DNA of 64,000 nucleotides, from contig NC_133537.1 of NCBI RefSeq assembly GCF_048544455.1, positions 314,236,238-314,300,237 on the forward strand, written 5' to 3'. The notes under the pieces were generated by a model. It was not told the origin of the DNA and ran no database searches. It worked only from the letters and a program-made list of their open reading frames with translations. Shown here one piece after another: positions 1 to 10,850 of the stretch (position 1 is the stretch's first letter; each line of letters opens with the position of its first letter). This DNA is from Silene latifolia (lineage: Eukaryota > Streptophyta > Magnoliopsida > Caryophyllales > Caryophyllaceae). Made by a program: the position numbers and the translations under genes.

Positions 1-949
1 CTTGTCTCCGAGGTAAATCGAAGACAAGAACCACCAAAGCCACGCACGAGCCCTCTCGCTTTGCCTGAGGAGGAGGGGCCGTCTCCCTCCCATCGATTAC
101 ACCGTCTGGGGTCTTCCCCGCAAAGTAATCTCGAACATAGGTCTGGGTACCAAACCCGGCATGTGACCTTCGGCGACAAGTTCCGCCGATCAACCTCCTC
201 GCCTCGGCCGAGTCCGCCCTCATGCCGGTCTCCGGCCACACCATCTCCTCGATCCCGCACGGCGGACAGAAATCATGCCGTAGTCCTCCAAGGTGACTCC
301 CACCTCACCAAAAGGCGGGTGAAATGTGGAAGTCGTATCCCAGAATCGATCCAAGAAAGCGCGAACCAGGCTAAGGTTGGCCCGCAACTTCCTCTTCACG
401 ATATCCCTCCAAACCTGAACCAGAGGACCAAACGCTCCGCGCTCGATCATGGCCCTCTCCTCCTCCGACAGCCGCTCGTAATGCTCCATCGCCGTCGTAT
501 ACCCCGAGAACGACCGGATGTTCCCGGCCTCCTATTAAAATTTGAAACAAAGCTATCTTTAGTTTTGGAATGAGTTTGGAAGAGATTTGAACAAAAGTGG
601 AAAAGGATAGGTAATGAGTTAGGGAGTTCCTATTTACCAAGCTCTTCACCGTCCTGTAGGACAAGTGACCCTCTGCAGCCCACACAAGGTGCCTACTCTC
701 CCAGGTCTCAGCCCACGCAGGAGCACCTCTCAGCTGGCGACCCCCTCGTCCGAGGTGGGCCCGTCTCGGAATCTCCTCCTCATCAGCAGCCTCCTCCTCG
801 GGGACCTCCTCTGCAGCAGCCATCACCGCGGCGGTGAAGGCCTGCTCTAAAGCCTCCTCAACAACAGCGGCGTCTACGTCCATAGGATCTCGCCCGGAAG
901 TAGAAGCATCGTCACCTGCAACGATTAAAGCAAATCCAGGCCGCGTCAC
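1..949 (-). pseudogene. Antisense accessory ORF with plant mobile domain, element A
   Basis: Read on the - strand, the 220-489 segment encodes a stretch typical of the plant mobile domain (PMD, Pfam PF10536): a VQVWRDI-like helix, then RAFLDRFWDTTSTFHPPFGEV and VTLEDYGM. An acidic Ala/Glu-rich segment lies upstream (about 640-920). An AT-rich stretch bounded by GT and AG on the - strand (532-637) looks like a 106 bp intron, and another AG at about 920 may be an acceptor. The ORF runs against the element's own transcription, between where pol would be and the 3' LTR, where Tat-lineage elements are known to carry extra antisense ORFs. PMD proteins occur both as host genes and in transposons. 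The reading frame is broken and the 3' part runs off the window. Product function is unknown. Confidence 0.6.
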
Positions 950-1664
950 ATGACGACAAGCCCTTGTTAAGTAGTTTTCGAGCCTTCAAGGCCCAGAAAT
1001 CGCCCCTTTCCGGCCATCCTTGGCCATGTTCCCGCCAAATCAATCACTCATGTGATGGATAGGGTCAAGTCAAGTCAAAGTCAAAACCTAGTTCCGAGTT
1101 CGAGTCGAAAATTCGGCAGCATTTCGCTATAATGGCGATTATGCCCTAAAAGGTGTCCTGCAGAAGTTGTCACAAACCAAACTTCCGAGATGACAGGAAG
1201 TTTACCCATCATCCAAGGGTCCTTACTATCAAATTTCATCACAAATGGGCAATCTTAAGGCCATTTTCGAAGCAATTTTCGATCTAGCTGTGACACCGTC
1301 TCAAAATTCGCTCAAGGGCTCAAAACTTGATGAAAATTCGAAGTAAATACATGGTTATGTTCCTAACATTGCCTACTACTCGTTTCTAGTATCAATTTGG
1401 CATGAAAAATTCATTTGGGGGAAAAGCCCCAAATTTTCGATCAATAGGGTCGAAAACCCTAATGTTCGCGACTCAAAATTCGACAAATATGGAAGATTAA
1501 TACAAGATTAAAGCACATACCTCGATTAGTCATATTTTAAGCAAGCTTTTGAATCCAACCTTGATAGAAATGGTGAAGATTTGAGAGAGAAATTGAAGGA
1601 TTTGTGTTTCGAAATAATGAAATAAAACCTTTACGATTTCGCGTTTTTACGCGGAATTCTTTGA

Positions 1665-1812
1665 ATGGAACAGACGCGAAAGCGGCGCTGCGCCTCTTCC
1701 AAGAGACGCAGCTCTTGCTGCGCCTCTTCCTTTGTTTCCCTCCTGATGGATTTTCAAAAATCCGTTATGAGTTCGTTACTCGTGGGCCCATCTTTGGTGC
1801 GCCTCTTCCTCG
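1665..1812 (+). repeat. GACGC / CTGCGCCTCTTC hairpin modules outside the LTR
   Basis: Two modules (about 1670-1698 and 1704-1732) consist of GACGC(AGC), a short spacer and GCTGCGCCTCTTCC. A lone half-module, GTGCGCCTCTTCC, lies at about 1799-1811. The arms CGCAGC and GCTGCG can pair. The same module recurs inside the LTR of this element. Confidence 0.7.
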
Positions 1813-1879
1813 ATGACATGTTATCACTTTGGTCCGTTTCGACGATTTCCTTTCGTTCCGGCCCGCATTTTATCCAGTG

Positions 1880-2070
1880 CGACAGTATTTCGCAGTATTG
1901 TCCGAGTTCATTTTATCCCGCCAGTATTTCGCAGTATTGCTCAACCATTTTGTCTGGCGCAGTAGTATTTTGCAGTACTGCTCACTCGAGACTTTCTTTC
2001 ATGACGATTCGATGTTCCTAGTCGTCAAATCATTTTATCCGTGATAGTATTTTGCAAGATCTTTGCTCAT
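1880..2070 (+). repeat. Degenerate ~40 bp tandem repeat (CAGTATTTCGCAGTATTG core)
   Basis: The core CAGTATTTCGCAGTATTG, or close variants, starts near 1883, 1922, 1963 and 2045, giving a period of about 40 bp with one unit decayed. Each core itself contains the direct repeat CAGTATT. It lies in the 3' noncoding region of element A. Confidence 0.65.
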
Positions 2071-2493
2071 TCGAAGTTTCCCCTACGACGATCAAGATGT
2101 TCCTCGTCGTCGATAGGTCCCCAACAAGAGTTCGCTTGAGACCGACGCAGCGATTCAACTTCCAAATTTCGCGAGAATTCGCTCGAGGCCGACGCAAGCG
2201 GATTTTCCCCAGCAGATTTCTACCGACGTCTGCTGTTTTCAATATCTCTTATTCCCCGCGAAGTTCGATTAAGTCTCAGGTATGGTCTCTTCTTATGGCT
2301 GGCGAGCCTCCTTACGTAGTCTAATGGACTTTAAACGACCCTCCCCGATAGTCGACAGACTCTAAAATGTTCCCGACGACAGGTCCTTGGCTCAGACCCC
2401 TTGAGCCGCCTCGCGTCGCCATAGTCGTCAGGTTGTAATCTTCGATTGACCTGATGGCTATACTTTGACTTTCGCCTTGTCCAAGCCTCAGTC

Positions 2494-2503
2494 AAAGTGG
2501 GGG
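2494..2503 (+). other. Polypurine tract of element A
   Basis: AAAGTGGGGG lies immediately upstream of the LTR start TGTAGACACC. This is the expected plus-strand primer position and fixes the + orientation. Confidence 0.75.
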
Positions 2504-2911
2504 CTCTGTAGACACCTCGTTTCGCACCCTCGCAAACCACCGAGTGATGATTGGGCCGCATGTTTGATTCGCGGAACGATTAGTGACAGTTCGTAAGATT
2601 ATCGTCAAGTGATTGCTCAAATATAAATGTCAACCTCTTAGTTGTCATCTACGTGCCGATACGGTCGTTTTGGCAGTAATTAGAGTACATTCGGAGTCCG
2701 GGTCAAAAACCGTCTCCATTTTCTCGATATTCGTTAAATCCCGAGTCGGAATGTTCTGGAATGTTCCGGATATTTCTATTTCCATATTCATCAAATTTTA
2801 TCTTTTGGCAAATAATATCCCGTAATATTTAAAAGATAATCAAATAAATCCGTCCTACCATAACTTAAACGCGGAGATTCTTTCTTAAGCAGGAGGAAAC
2901 CTCCTGGGAAC

Positions 2912-4175
2912 AGACGCAGCAGGTGCTGCGCCTCTTCCAAGAGACGCAGTGGCTGCTGCGCCTCTTCCCAGGCCCTTCTTTGCATGATTTACGTATCTTT
3001 TTTATATCTTTCCGAGATTCACTTCCAAAGAGTCTCCGAAACCCTATTCCTTCACGTGATTAGTATAAATAGGAGCCTTCGTTCCTCATATTTCTCACGC
3101 GAGTGTCCGCCCTTCTCTTCTCCCTTTGCATTCTAGACTTTGTTCTTACTAATTGGCGCCTACGTGCTTGGACTTCCGACCACGTAAGCTCGGATCTTTC
3201 CGGGTACCAGCCTCTCCGTTGCATGACCGACCAATTTGACCACTACACTCAATCAATCTAATTAATCAAACTTGTTAAATCGTTTTCCTCTTACGAGGGC
3301 ACTCTTTCCTTGCATTCACGTCGAGCATCACTAATCGATCTTCTTAGTTCTTCTCGTTCCGTCAACATGTAAGTCTGAGGGTGTATTAATCTCTCTTTTA
3401 TTTATTGTATTTTAATTATTGTATAACAATTGTAAGGTTTGTGTCGAAAACACCATTAAAACCGATTTCTAAAACCGTCTTTAAAACCTTTTTTTGCGGA
3501 TTTCCAGTAGACAGACGTCGAGAAAAGACGCAGCAACCGCTGCGCCTCTTCGAAGGAGCGCAAAGACACTGCTGCGCCTCTTCGTGAGGCTGCCGCAGTT
3601 CCTGCTTCTTTTCTTCTTCCTCCGTCCTCTGTAATTCGTATCAAATTAAGTTCTTTTGTTTTGTTAGTCTGTTAATTCGTTCACATGATAGTTTGATAAT
3701 TCATATGTATATTATCCATCATCATTAACATGTTTAAATCGTCATAAATCCGACTCAAATCCCTAATAATCAATATTTGCGGGTTTTCGTCATTAAATTC
3801 AATTCGAGTTTTAGAAGTTCAATTCGTTCACGTTGAGTTTCTGGGATTCATCGTTGATATATTTTCACCTGTTTGTTCATTAATTCATCGTCAATTCATC
3901 ATATTTAGTTAATAATTCGTTTAGTTAGTTAGTTTAATTAATCATTCATTAACATCGACCCTTCACATAATTAATCCGTCTTATTTCCGTCTTAACCACG
4001 TTTTACTGTTTTATGACCTCAATCATATGTAAATAATCTGCTAATCACTTTCATCCGAGTCTAAAATCGTAATCAATCCATTAATTTACCAATTAACATT
4101 AACGATTTGCAGTTCCGGCTTCACGGCCAGAACTCACCCTTGGAACAGACGCAGCGTCTGCTGCGCCTCTTCAAA
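2912..4175 (+). repeat. Hairpin modules GACGCAGC(n4)GCTGCGCCTCTTC inside the LTR
   Basis: Five modules occur in three places: a pair at about 2915-2968, a pair at about 3529-3583 (the second with a degenerate left arm), and a single one at about 4147-4173. The best case can fold CGCAGCA against TGCTGCG with a 2-base loop. The modules are GC-rich islands in an otherwise AT-rich LTR. Confidence 0.7.
3064..3071 (+). promoter_or_regulatory. TATA box in the LTR of element A
   Basis: TATAAATA followed by GGAGCCTTCG is a canonical plant TATA context. Transcription would start near 3095, making roughly the first 590 bp of the LTR the U3 region. Confidence 0.5.
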
Positions 4176-4844
4176 GGGCGATTACTTTCGCGCTGTTCGA
4201 GGATGAGTTCCCGCTCTCGAACTCCTTTTCTGCCTTGACCTCGTTTAATTAGCTACGTATTAATTAACTAATATTCGTAATATCGCTAATTCCTGTTCGT
4301 TAATTTGTTGTTTTATTCTTTTATTCTTTTTTATCAAATCATCCGTTTTAGCGGTACTTTCGACATAAATCGCCTAATCCGTTGTAATTAATGTAATTCT
4401 TTTTATTGTAGTTATATTAATTTATTGTATTCCTTTCATTTATCATTTGTATGCTTCCACATGTAATTGAACATTAAATCCAACTTCGATCCCAATTGTT
4501 TGCCTAATTAATTGTTCACCGACTTAGCTAATTTCACATGTTAGGATTAATCTATTGGATGTTGCATTGCATGCATATAGCCGACGATATATCGAGTACG
4601 AATAACTTCCCTAATCATTAGTAGAGGCCGCTATCGAGGCGGGCGGGATTAGGTGTTCGATCAAAAGAGCTTCCTAATACGTACCCTCACCCCTTACTCC
4701 AGATCTCCGTGAGCACCCGTGTTCATTGGCATCCACGAGAGTCATTCTAGACATAGAATGCTAAGGGCAACGATTGCTTAGTGTTCATGTCACTACTTTG
4801 TGTCTTGACATGGCACGAGGTATTCGAACGGTTCCAATTTCCCA

Positions 4845-5210
4845 TAAAAATTGGTGGCGACTCCATACAAAATGCAAACGCTTGTTTTCGAGCCCCTTCA
4901 CTCCCAAGCGCCCCCGTGGGCGGCCCGCTGTCCACACCCTCTATCCGGCATAGCGAACGCCAGCCGCCTCCAGGAATGCCGGACGGAGGGTGATGCGCCG
5001 GACAGTCCTCTGAACGCCCACAAGAGTAAATGTGAGCACCGGATAATGTCAAGTTACACCGGCCTGAGGTCCTTACACCGGACAGACGCATGGGGGGTTC
5101 CATTCTCGATTTCCGTGGGTGTATTGCTACACGGGATGATCCCGAGTTACGCCTTGACTGAAGTTTTTACACGGGACGACCTTATTCTTCGTCAAAGCTT
5201 CATAAAATGG
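4845..5210 (+). other. Primer-binding-like site and leader stub of element A
   Basis: TGGTGGCGACTCC at 4852 is the kind of sequence that follows 5' LTRs in Ogre/Tat elements as the tRNA primer site. After it come about 350 bp of GC-rich sequence with GCCGGAC and ACACCGGAC motifs but no gag. The leader is cut short where Athila-type sequence begins (boundary about 5205-5220). Confidence 0.45.
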
Positions 5211-6001
5211 TGAAATTCATTCCCAAAACCAAATATTACTCCAAATTTTATTTTAATTTGCCGTGACATTTCACTAAATGCACTTTCAATCCTCCGAAAA
5301 TCCGCATCCAACCGTCCATTTATTCCCAAAAATCTTTCTTCATTTGGGTTGCCTCCCAAAAAGCGCCCTTATTTAACGTTGTAACACCCCGATTATCCGG
5401 CCAAGATAATTGGAGCGTTACCATCTCGGTTTCCCGAGGTAGTGTTTCAAAACTTCAATAAAAGAACATTTTATTAATAAATATAATGTTTAGTGAATTA
5501 CATAAACGTAAACAAATGAATAAAGTACAACTCGTGACATCTATACTCTTCTAATCAACTATACTCGTCTCGTGACTCATCAAGCTCGTCCCGTCTTCCA
5601 CGTGCTATCCAAACAACCTGTACTAAACCTGCTCCCCATATGACCAAAGGACATCATATGGATCGACACAGGCCACCGCAAAAGAGATAGGTGACAATTA
5701 CACAGACACACAAACGTCAGTAACGATAAACATAGTGTGACACGACTCAAGTGTGCGAGTCAACAACATGACCATGATATGAATGACACGATTACCCAAC
5801 CGTCACGCCGGTACCAGGACACGCCCAGACTTACCCACAACCACTGGTGCCAGGAACACGTCCACGACACCGCACTCACACAAGGTACTCCGAACATGTC
5901 GGTGGTACCGGGTCCAAGAGCGACTCAGGTCCCCTGCCAGACGTCGTGTCTCACCACACGCGTCCCTCCAAGACTCAAGTCATTAATGTGCACATTCCTA
6001 T

Positions 6002-7290
6002 TGTTGGGATAAGTGTCCTCCGACAATAATGCGATCACAACTGTCGATCATGATGAACACATGTTTAAATCTCATTTTAAGAATACATGTGGGATGTAAT
6101 ATTTTTACAGTCAACTGGTCCACACATATCGATAATGATTGGCTGACTAGAGTTTGACATTACTGTCGTGCGACGGTGGTGATTAGTTGATCCCCTTAGG
6201 TCATACCTATAGGGAAATTATCTTAATTGATTATTTAATTAATCGTATGCCGATACGAGTTGATTAAATTGCTTAAAATTGACGGATGATCTTGTGAGTA
6301 AAATTAACGTGTCCTAATGTAATTCGATTATATTAGATACGGTCTAAGTAATTAAATTGTTTTATTACTTGGATAAAATTATTGTTTACGAAACAATTGA
6401 AATAGAAATTGAATGAATAATTTATTATAAATACAAGACGTTGTAATTTATAATTTGATAAACCGTTTTGGTACAAGTAATTACGAATTACTAGTCAATT
6501 TTTTAAATGACATATTTTATGAGTATGTTGATTTTTAATATGTTAAAAAATACATTACATTGTGACATGTCATGTAACATGTTACATGTGACAAAATTGA
6601 CAAATGACAAAATAAAATGGACTACCCATTTTATTTAAGTATGCCGAAATAATGGAGGGAGTGTAAGATTTATATTGTGTTTTTATCTTAAGTGGAAAAC
6701 ACAATGATTATATCTAACTATTAGCCATGCAAACCTAGCTTTTGAGAAGAGCAAAAATAAAAGGCATTGGGCATGCTACCCAAGGCTAATTATTTCGGCC
6801 ACCATAGGTAAAAAGAAAAGAGTTTTTCTTTTCATTATTATTCATTCATCATTTTATAAAAATTTCTAGTGTAAGAAATGATACTCTCTCTATCTTTTGT
6901 GAAAATCCTAGAGAAATAAAAACTCACTCATCTATTCTCTCTCAACCCAAAACAAGAGAGAACAAGTATATATTTTGTGTCAAAATTTTAAGTAAGACTA
7001 ATCCTAATACTAGATCATATTACTTTAGTCTTTAAGAGTATTCCTTGAGTATTCACTTTTGGGAGAGATTCTATACTTGAATCTTTGTTCATCCATTATT
7101 TGGAATGCTCAAGAACTAACAAGAAGGAGATCTTGTTGGTGCCCATAAAACCGAAATCACATAGTAAGGAACATGATTTCTTCTTTACTTTTATTTATGT
7201 TTGCATACATAAGATTTGTAATTATTTTATGACTAAATAATTTCTCACATATATGAATATGTAAATTAACGAGATTAATAATCTCCAACA
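6002..7290 (+). repeat. 5' LTR of copia element D
   Basis: Begins TGTTGGGATAAGTGTCC and ends ATCTCCAACA. It is followed by the primer site. It shares GTGATNAG..TGATCCCCTTAGG..CACCTATAGGG-type wording with the LTR of copia element H, pointing to one lineage. Confidence 0.95.
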
Positions 7291-7306
7291 AGCGGTATTA
7301 TGAGCC
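7291..7306 (+). other. Primer-binding site of element D
   Basis: GCGGTATTATGAGCC, one base after the LTR, resembles the tRNA-iMet complement TGGTATCAGAGCC with a few mismatches. Confidence 0.6.
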
Positions 7307-7642
7307 TTAGGTTGTTTGCAGCAAATCGGTTATTGTTTTTCCGAGTTATACGGTTAACAAACAAAACTTATAAATTTGTGTTTATTATGATATATCACGA
7401 AATTTACTATGCATGTTAAATTTTCTGGTCCTAAAATGTATTTAGGATATTTTGGTTAATTTATGGATTTTTATTGTTCATTTTATATTATAATGGCATT
7501 AAAATGTGATTTTATAATAAAAATGTCATTTTGGTACTAAAATTAGCTAAACTTCGTTTTTCCTTTGGTTTTTGGATATGTTTTCACATCAATACTATAT
7601 ATTAATTCCAGAAACCAAGGGACTTCAATGCAATTAAAGAAA

Positions 7643-8436
7643 TCTATACAAATTAATTATACTATATAGTTTTAAATCGATAGCACCGTGTGATGGACCT
7701 GATAAAGGGACTTCAATGTAAATATTATATAGTTTTGGTTAAAAGTATAATATAAAGATGCCTTGATGAAGAATATTTATGGAAATTACATTAAATTAAA
7801 GTAATTAAATTTAGAAAACACAAGAATATAGTGATTTTCCTTAAAATTAACATGCCTCACTTATGGAATTAATTAGTATCATCATAGAATTATACATTAA
7901 ATTAAATGTAATAAAAGTATTAGTAGCAGCAACGAGATTAATAAAATTAACGGTATTAATGTGGGAGTAGTAACAGTTATAATAATGATAGTGGGAGTAG
8001 TGAAAGTAACTACGAATGTAGTGAAAGTAACAGTGGTAACAATGAGAAAAAGTTTGAACAATTAAATAACCAATCGACTCAAGAAAATATTTTATTTATT
8101 TAAATATAGGCCGGATAAAAATAACGGGAATAATGAATTTAACAAGAAAAATAGATGAATTAGTAAAAGAAACAATAGTAACCACGGGAGTAGTGAACGT
8201 AATGATATTAAGAAGGAATGTCGTGAAAGTAATAATATTAATAGCGGGGTAGTGAACGTGTCTAATAATTTGAAAATAAATTTTACATTTCATCATAATT
8301 ACATGATATGTCGTAGAAAAATATATTACAAATAGTAAACGTGTGAGTTAGACAACTCCAACATAGTCTATTTCATTGAAAATAAAATTTAACGGTAAAT
8401 AGAGGTAGCCCGGGCGAAGCCGGGCACCAAACCTAG
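7643..8436 (+). mobile_element. Non-autonomous Helitron inside element D
   Basis: The 3' end has GCCCGG paired with CCGGGC (about 8408-8425), then ACCAAAC and CTAG followed by T: the Helitron signature. The 5' end TCTATACAAATTAATT follows an A, as expected for insertion between A and T without target duplication. The body (about 7915-8260) carries a diverged minisatellite with GGGAGTAGTGAAAGTAA-like units. There is no Rep/helicase, so it is non-autonomous. Confidence 0.7.
7915..8265 (+). repeat. Diverged GTAGTGAAAGTAA minisatellite in the Helitron
   Basis: Words such as GGGAGTAGTGAAAGTAAC, TGTAGTGAAAGTAACAG and GGGGTAGTGAACGTG recur at irregular spacing. They lie inside the Helitron at 7643-8436. 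Confidence 0.55.
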
Positions 8437-10850
8437 TATATTTTATTTTGATGACCTGTAATTTTTCATAATTTTATAAGTTGTTATGCTCGAAATATGG
8501 GTTTTTCATGTTAAATTCGAATTTAAATGAGAAAATAGGTTAATATGAGTTATATTTCGAATTTGGTCATAGAAATTTAGTATGTTGTCACATGAAATTT
8601 TACAAGATGTTTGTAAAATATTTGGCTATAATGATGTCTTTATGCATGATTAATGAATTTTTGATGAAAAATCACATAAATAGTGACTTTAATTAGTAAA
8701 AATGCTAAAACATACTTCATGACTAAGGAAAACTGTCACATGTTGCATTTTATCATATATTTCAGATCTAAAAGTGAAAATTTAAGAAATATGATTTTTC
8801 TCATATTTTTATGGTTATAATTGATAAATCCGATAAACCGCAACATGGTTTTTCTCGATAAATTTCGAATTTTTTAACCTAAGTTTTTGAACATTATGAG
8901 TGTCATGATATTTTTCCAGAATGTTCATGAGTTTAAAATTTCAAATTTCAAATTTATTTGAAATTTTTATGATTTATTTGAAGTTTATGGCATTATATTG
9001 TTATTTTAAGTCATTTTATGAACAATATTAAGAAATATAAGTTAATTATTGTCAATATGTTAGTGGAGACTAATTTTGAGTCCTAAGATGGTTAGGGTAA
9101 TTAACTAGTACATAAATATGATTTTATGTAATTATTGTGATTTTTAAAAGGTTAAATCACGCAAATCCGTAAAAACCGATAAATATACGATATTGGCTCC
9201 TTAAAGGCGATTTAGCATAAAATTGGGCATGTTCATACATATTATAATGCTGCATTTTATTTATGATTGTCATAATTTTATTTTATGTAATTTTTGAATT
9301 ATGTAATTTTACTTAGTACGGCCTTAGTTTTAATTGATATTACCCGAATTGTATGGGAATATTGATTCGGTTGTAATTTATTGTGATCTCGTATTACCGT
9401 TTTGTAATTTAATAGATTTATTTTATTTTAATTACAAATGTATAATAGGAAATTATGTAATTTGTTATGTAATTTATTTATTCCGGAGATCCTTGAAGAC
9501 GGTGCCACTCGAGAAGGCGATCCATTAAAGACGGTGTTACCTCGAAATGCGTGCCAAGACCGGAGTTCAAGGGACTAAAGGAGTTGGTTTCCGAATTTGT
9601 AATAGTTAAATTAGATTTACTATTTTAGGAAGGCCATACTAGAATTTATTTTTATGCTTTGCATTTTATTTATATGTTGCATGCATCGCTAAATCGCCAT
9701 AACTAAAACATGCATTATCATTTTAATCGAGTTTATCGACCGTGTCAATTACAATTATCGTAGTTCACCGCTTTAGTTCACTTAAAACGTGATAGATAAT
9801 AAATTGACATGACCTCTCGCTAAAATAAACAATTGAGACTTAGCCTTACCAAAAAGTAGAAACCATGAAAACCTATTTCGCGAGGGAGTGCACTCGGCCA
9901 CCCCGGGGTACAAACCTTGTTACGTAGGGGAAGTGGGTGATAAATGTCTATCCACCGAATTCATGTTGATGAGGGTTTCATCGGCTACCCCGTGCCCAAG
10001 TTAATGTGAATTTAGATCATGGACACATTTATTCGAAATTTGGATTGACCTCAACGGAAGTATTCGTGACCGTAGTCGCATGTGTTCCGGGCTATAGATA
10101 AATATTAGAGTAAATTTATCGATCAAGAGTTCTAAAAGTAGAATCGATTAAAGAGTTAATCCACCAAGTTATATTGATAAGGGTTCCATCGGCTACCCCG
10201 TGCCCAAGTTAATATGAATTTGGATCTGGAATCATTTATCATAGTTGGGTAGAGGTCACTATGTAAATGCTTTACTTGTTATTTACAAGTATTAATAAAA
10301 CGATAAATGTTAAGTTTTCCACTATTCCGTTATGATATTGTTCTATTTCTTTACCGCAATTCATATACGATATCATTTCGATTTTTTATTCAAATCTCCA
10401 TTAAAACACCGTAACGAAAGACAAAATTTGAATTTTTCTTCTAAAAACCTCGTATTATCCATTGTAAGGATCTCTTGTGAAGAGTATAGATAAAAGTTAT
10501 TCGTGATCAAAAGGGTTTTTGATTCTTGACTAACATATCTACTTACAATGAATTGTTTCTCATATGCTTAATTGAGTTAAGTACTTTGAAACGTCACATC
10601 ATTTTGGTAACTAGATTTGTTTGAAATCAAAATTGACCAAAATACCGCAACCATTTCAATGAAAGTTTTAAGACTAAACGAATAAATTGAAGAGTAGTCT
10701 TCATAAATTTCAATTTTGCTTCTCTTAGCAAAGACTCATTGAATTGAGTGGGAGCATTCTCTTAAACCGTTAAGAAAAGGATAAGGTTTTAAAGAAGTAA
10801 AATTAGAATGGAATTGATACAAGGAAATGTTATAAGTAAAGTTATTGAGA

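Larger units (their letters stand above)
950..2493. other. Noncoding 3' region of element A
   Basis: No credible coding sequence lies between the antisense ORF and the polypurine tract. The stretch 950-1600 is unremarkable and AT-rich. From 1665 it holds GC-rich hairpin modules, from about 1880 a ~40 bp degenerate tandem repeat, and at about 2128 and 2172 two copies of a ~45 bp unit containing GAGACCGACGCA or GAGGCCGACGCA. Long repeat-bearing 3' regions are usual in Tat elements. Confidence 0.55.
2507..4844 (+). repeat. LTR of Tat-lineage element A
   Basis: The LTR starts TGTAGACACCTCG after the polypurine tract and probably ends at CCCA just before a primer-binding-like site, about 2.34 kb, within the long-LTR range of Ogre/Tat elements. 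It holds a TATA box at 3064, further GACGCAGC/GCTGCGCC modules (2912-2968, 3527-3585, 4146-4173), and a GC-richer region near its 3' end with CACGAGAGTCATTCTAGACA at about 4733, which I associate with Ogre/Tat LTRs. The exact 3' end is inferred and could be off by a few bases. Confidence 0.65.
1..5210 (+). mobile_element. Ty3/gypsy Tat-lineage element, 3' part (element A)
   Basis: The order antisense accessory ORF, long noncoding region, polypurine tract, then a 2.3 kb LTR is that of Tat-lineage (Ogre/Retand-like) plant retrotransposons. The pol genes would lie to the left of the window and are not seen. Orientation is + because the polypurine tract (2494-2503) precedes an LTR opening with TGTAGACACC. 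A primer-binding-like site and a short leader follow the LTR, so one LTR has internal sequence on both sides. The element is fragmentary and broken. The right limit against the Athila fragment is uncertain by about 100 bp. Confidence 0.7.
7307..10850 (+). other. Leader region of element D
   Basis: About 2.7 kb of AT-rich DNA (not counting the Helitron) without coding potential. It contains an imperfect direct repeat: 9952-10025 and 10161-10235 share TCGGCTACCCCGTGCCCAAG and flanking words. A GGNCTATAGATA...ATCGANCAAGAGTTCT stretch (about 10090-10135) recurs in the leader of element H near 34862-34900, so the two leaders are related. Confidence 0.6.

Noticed and set aside
4747-5213. Overlapping ~120-codon frames on both strands
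   Set aside because: They lie at the LTR end and leader of element A, in GC-rich noncoding DNA without domain.
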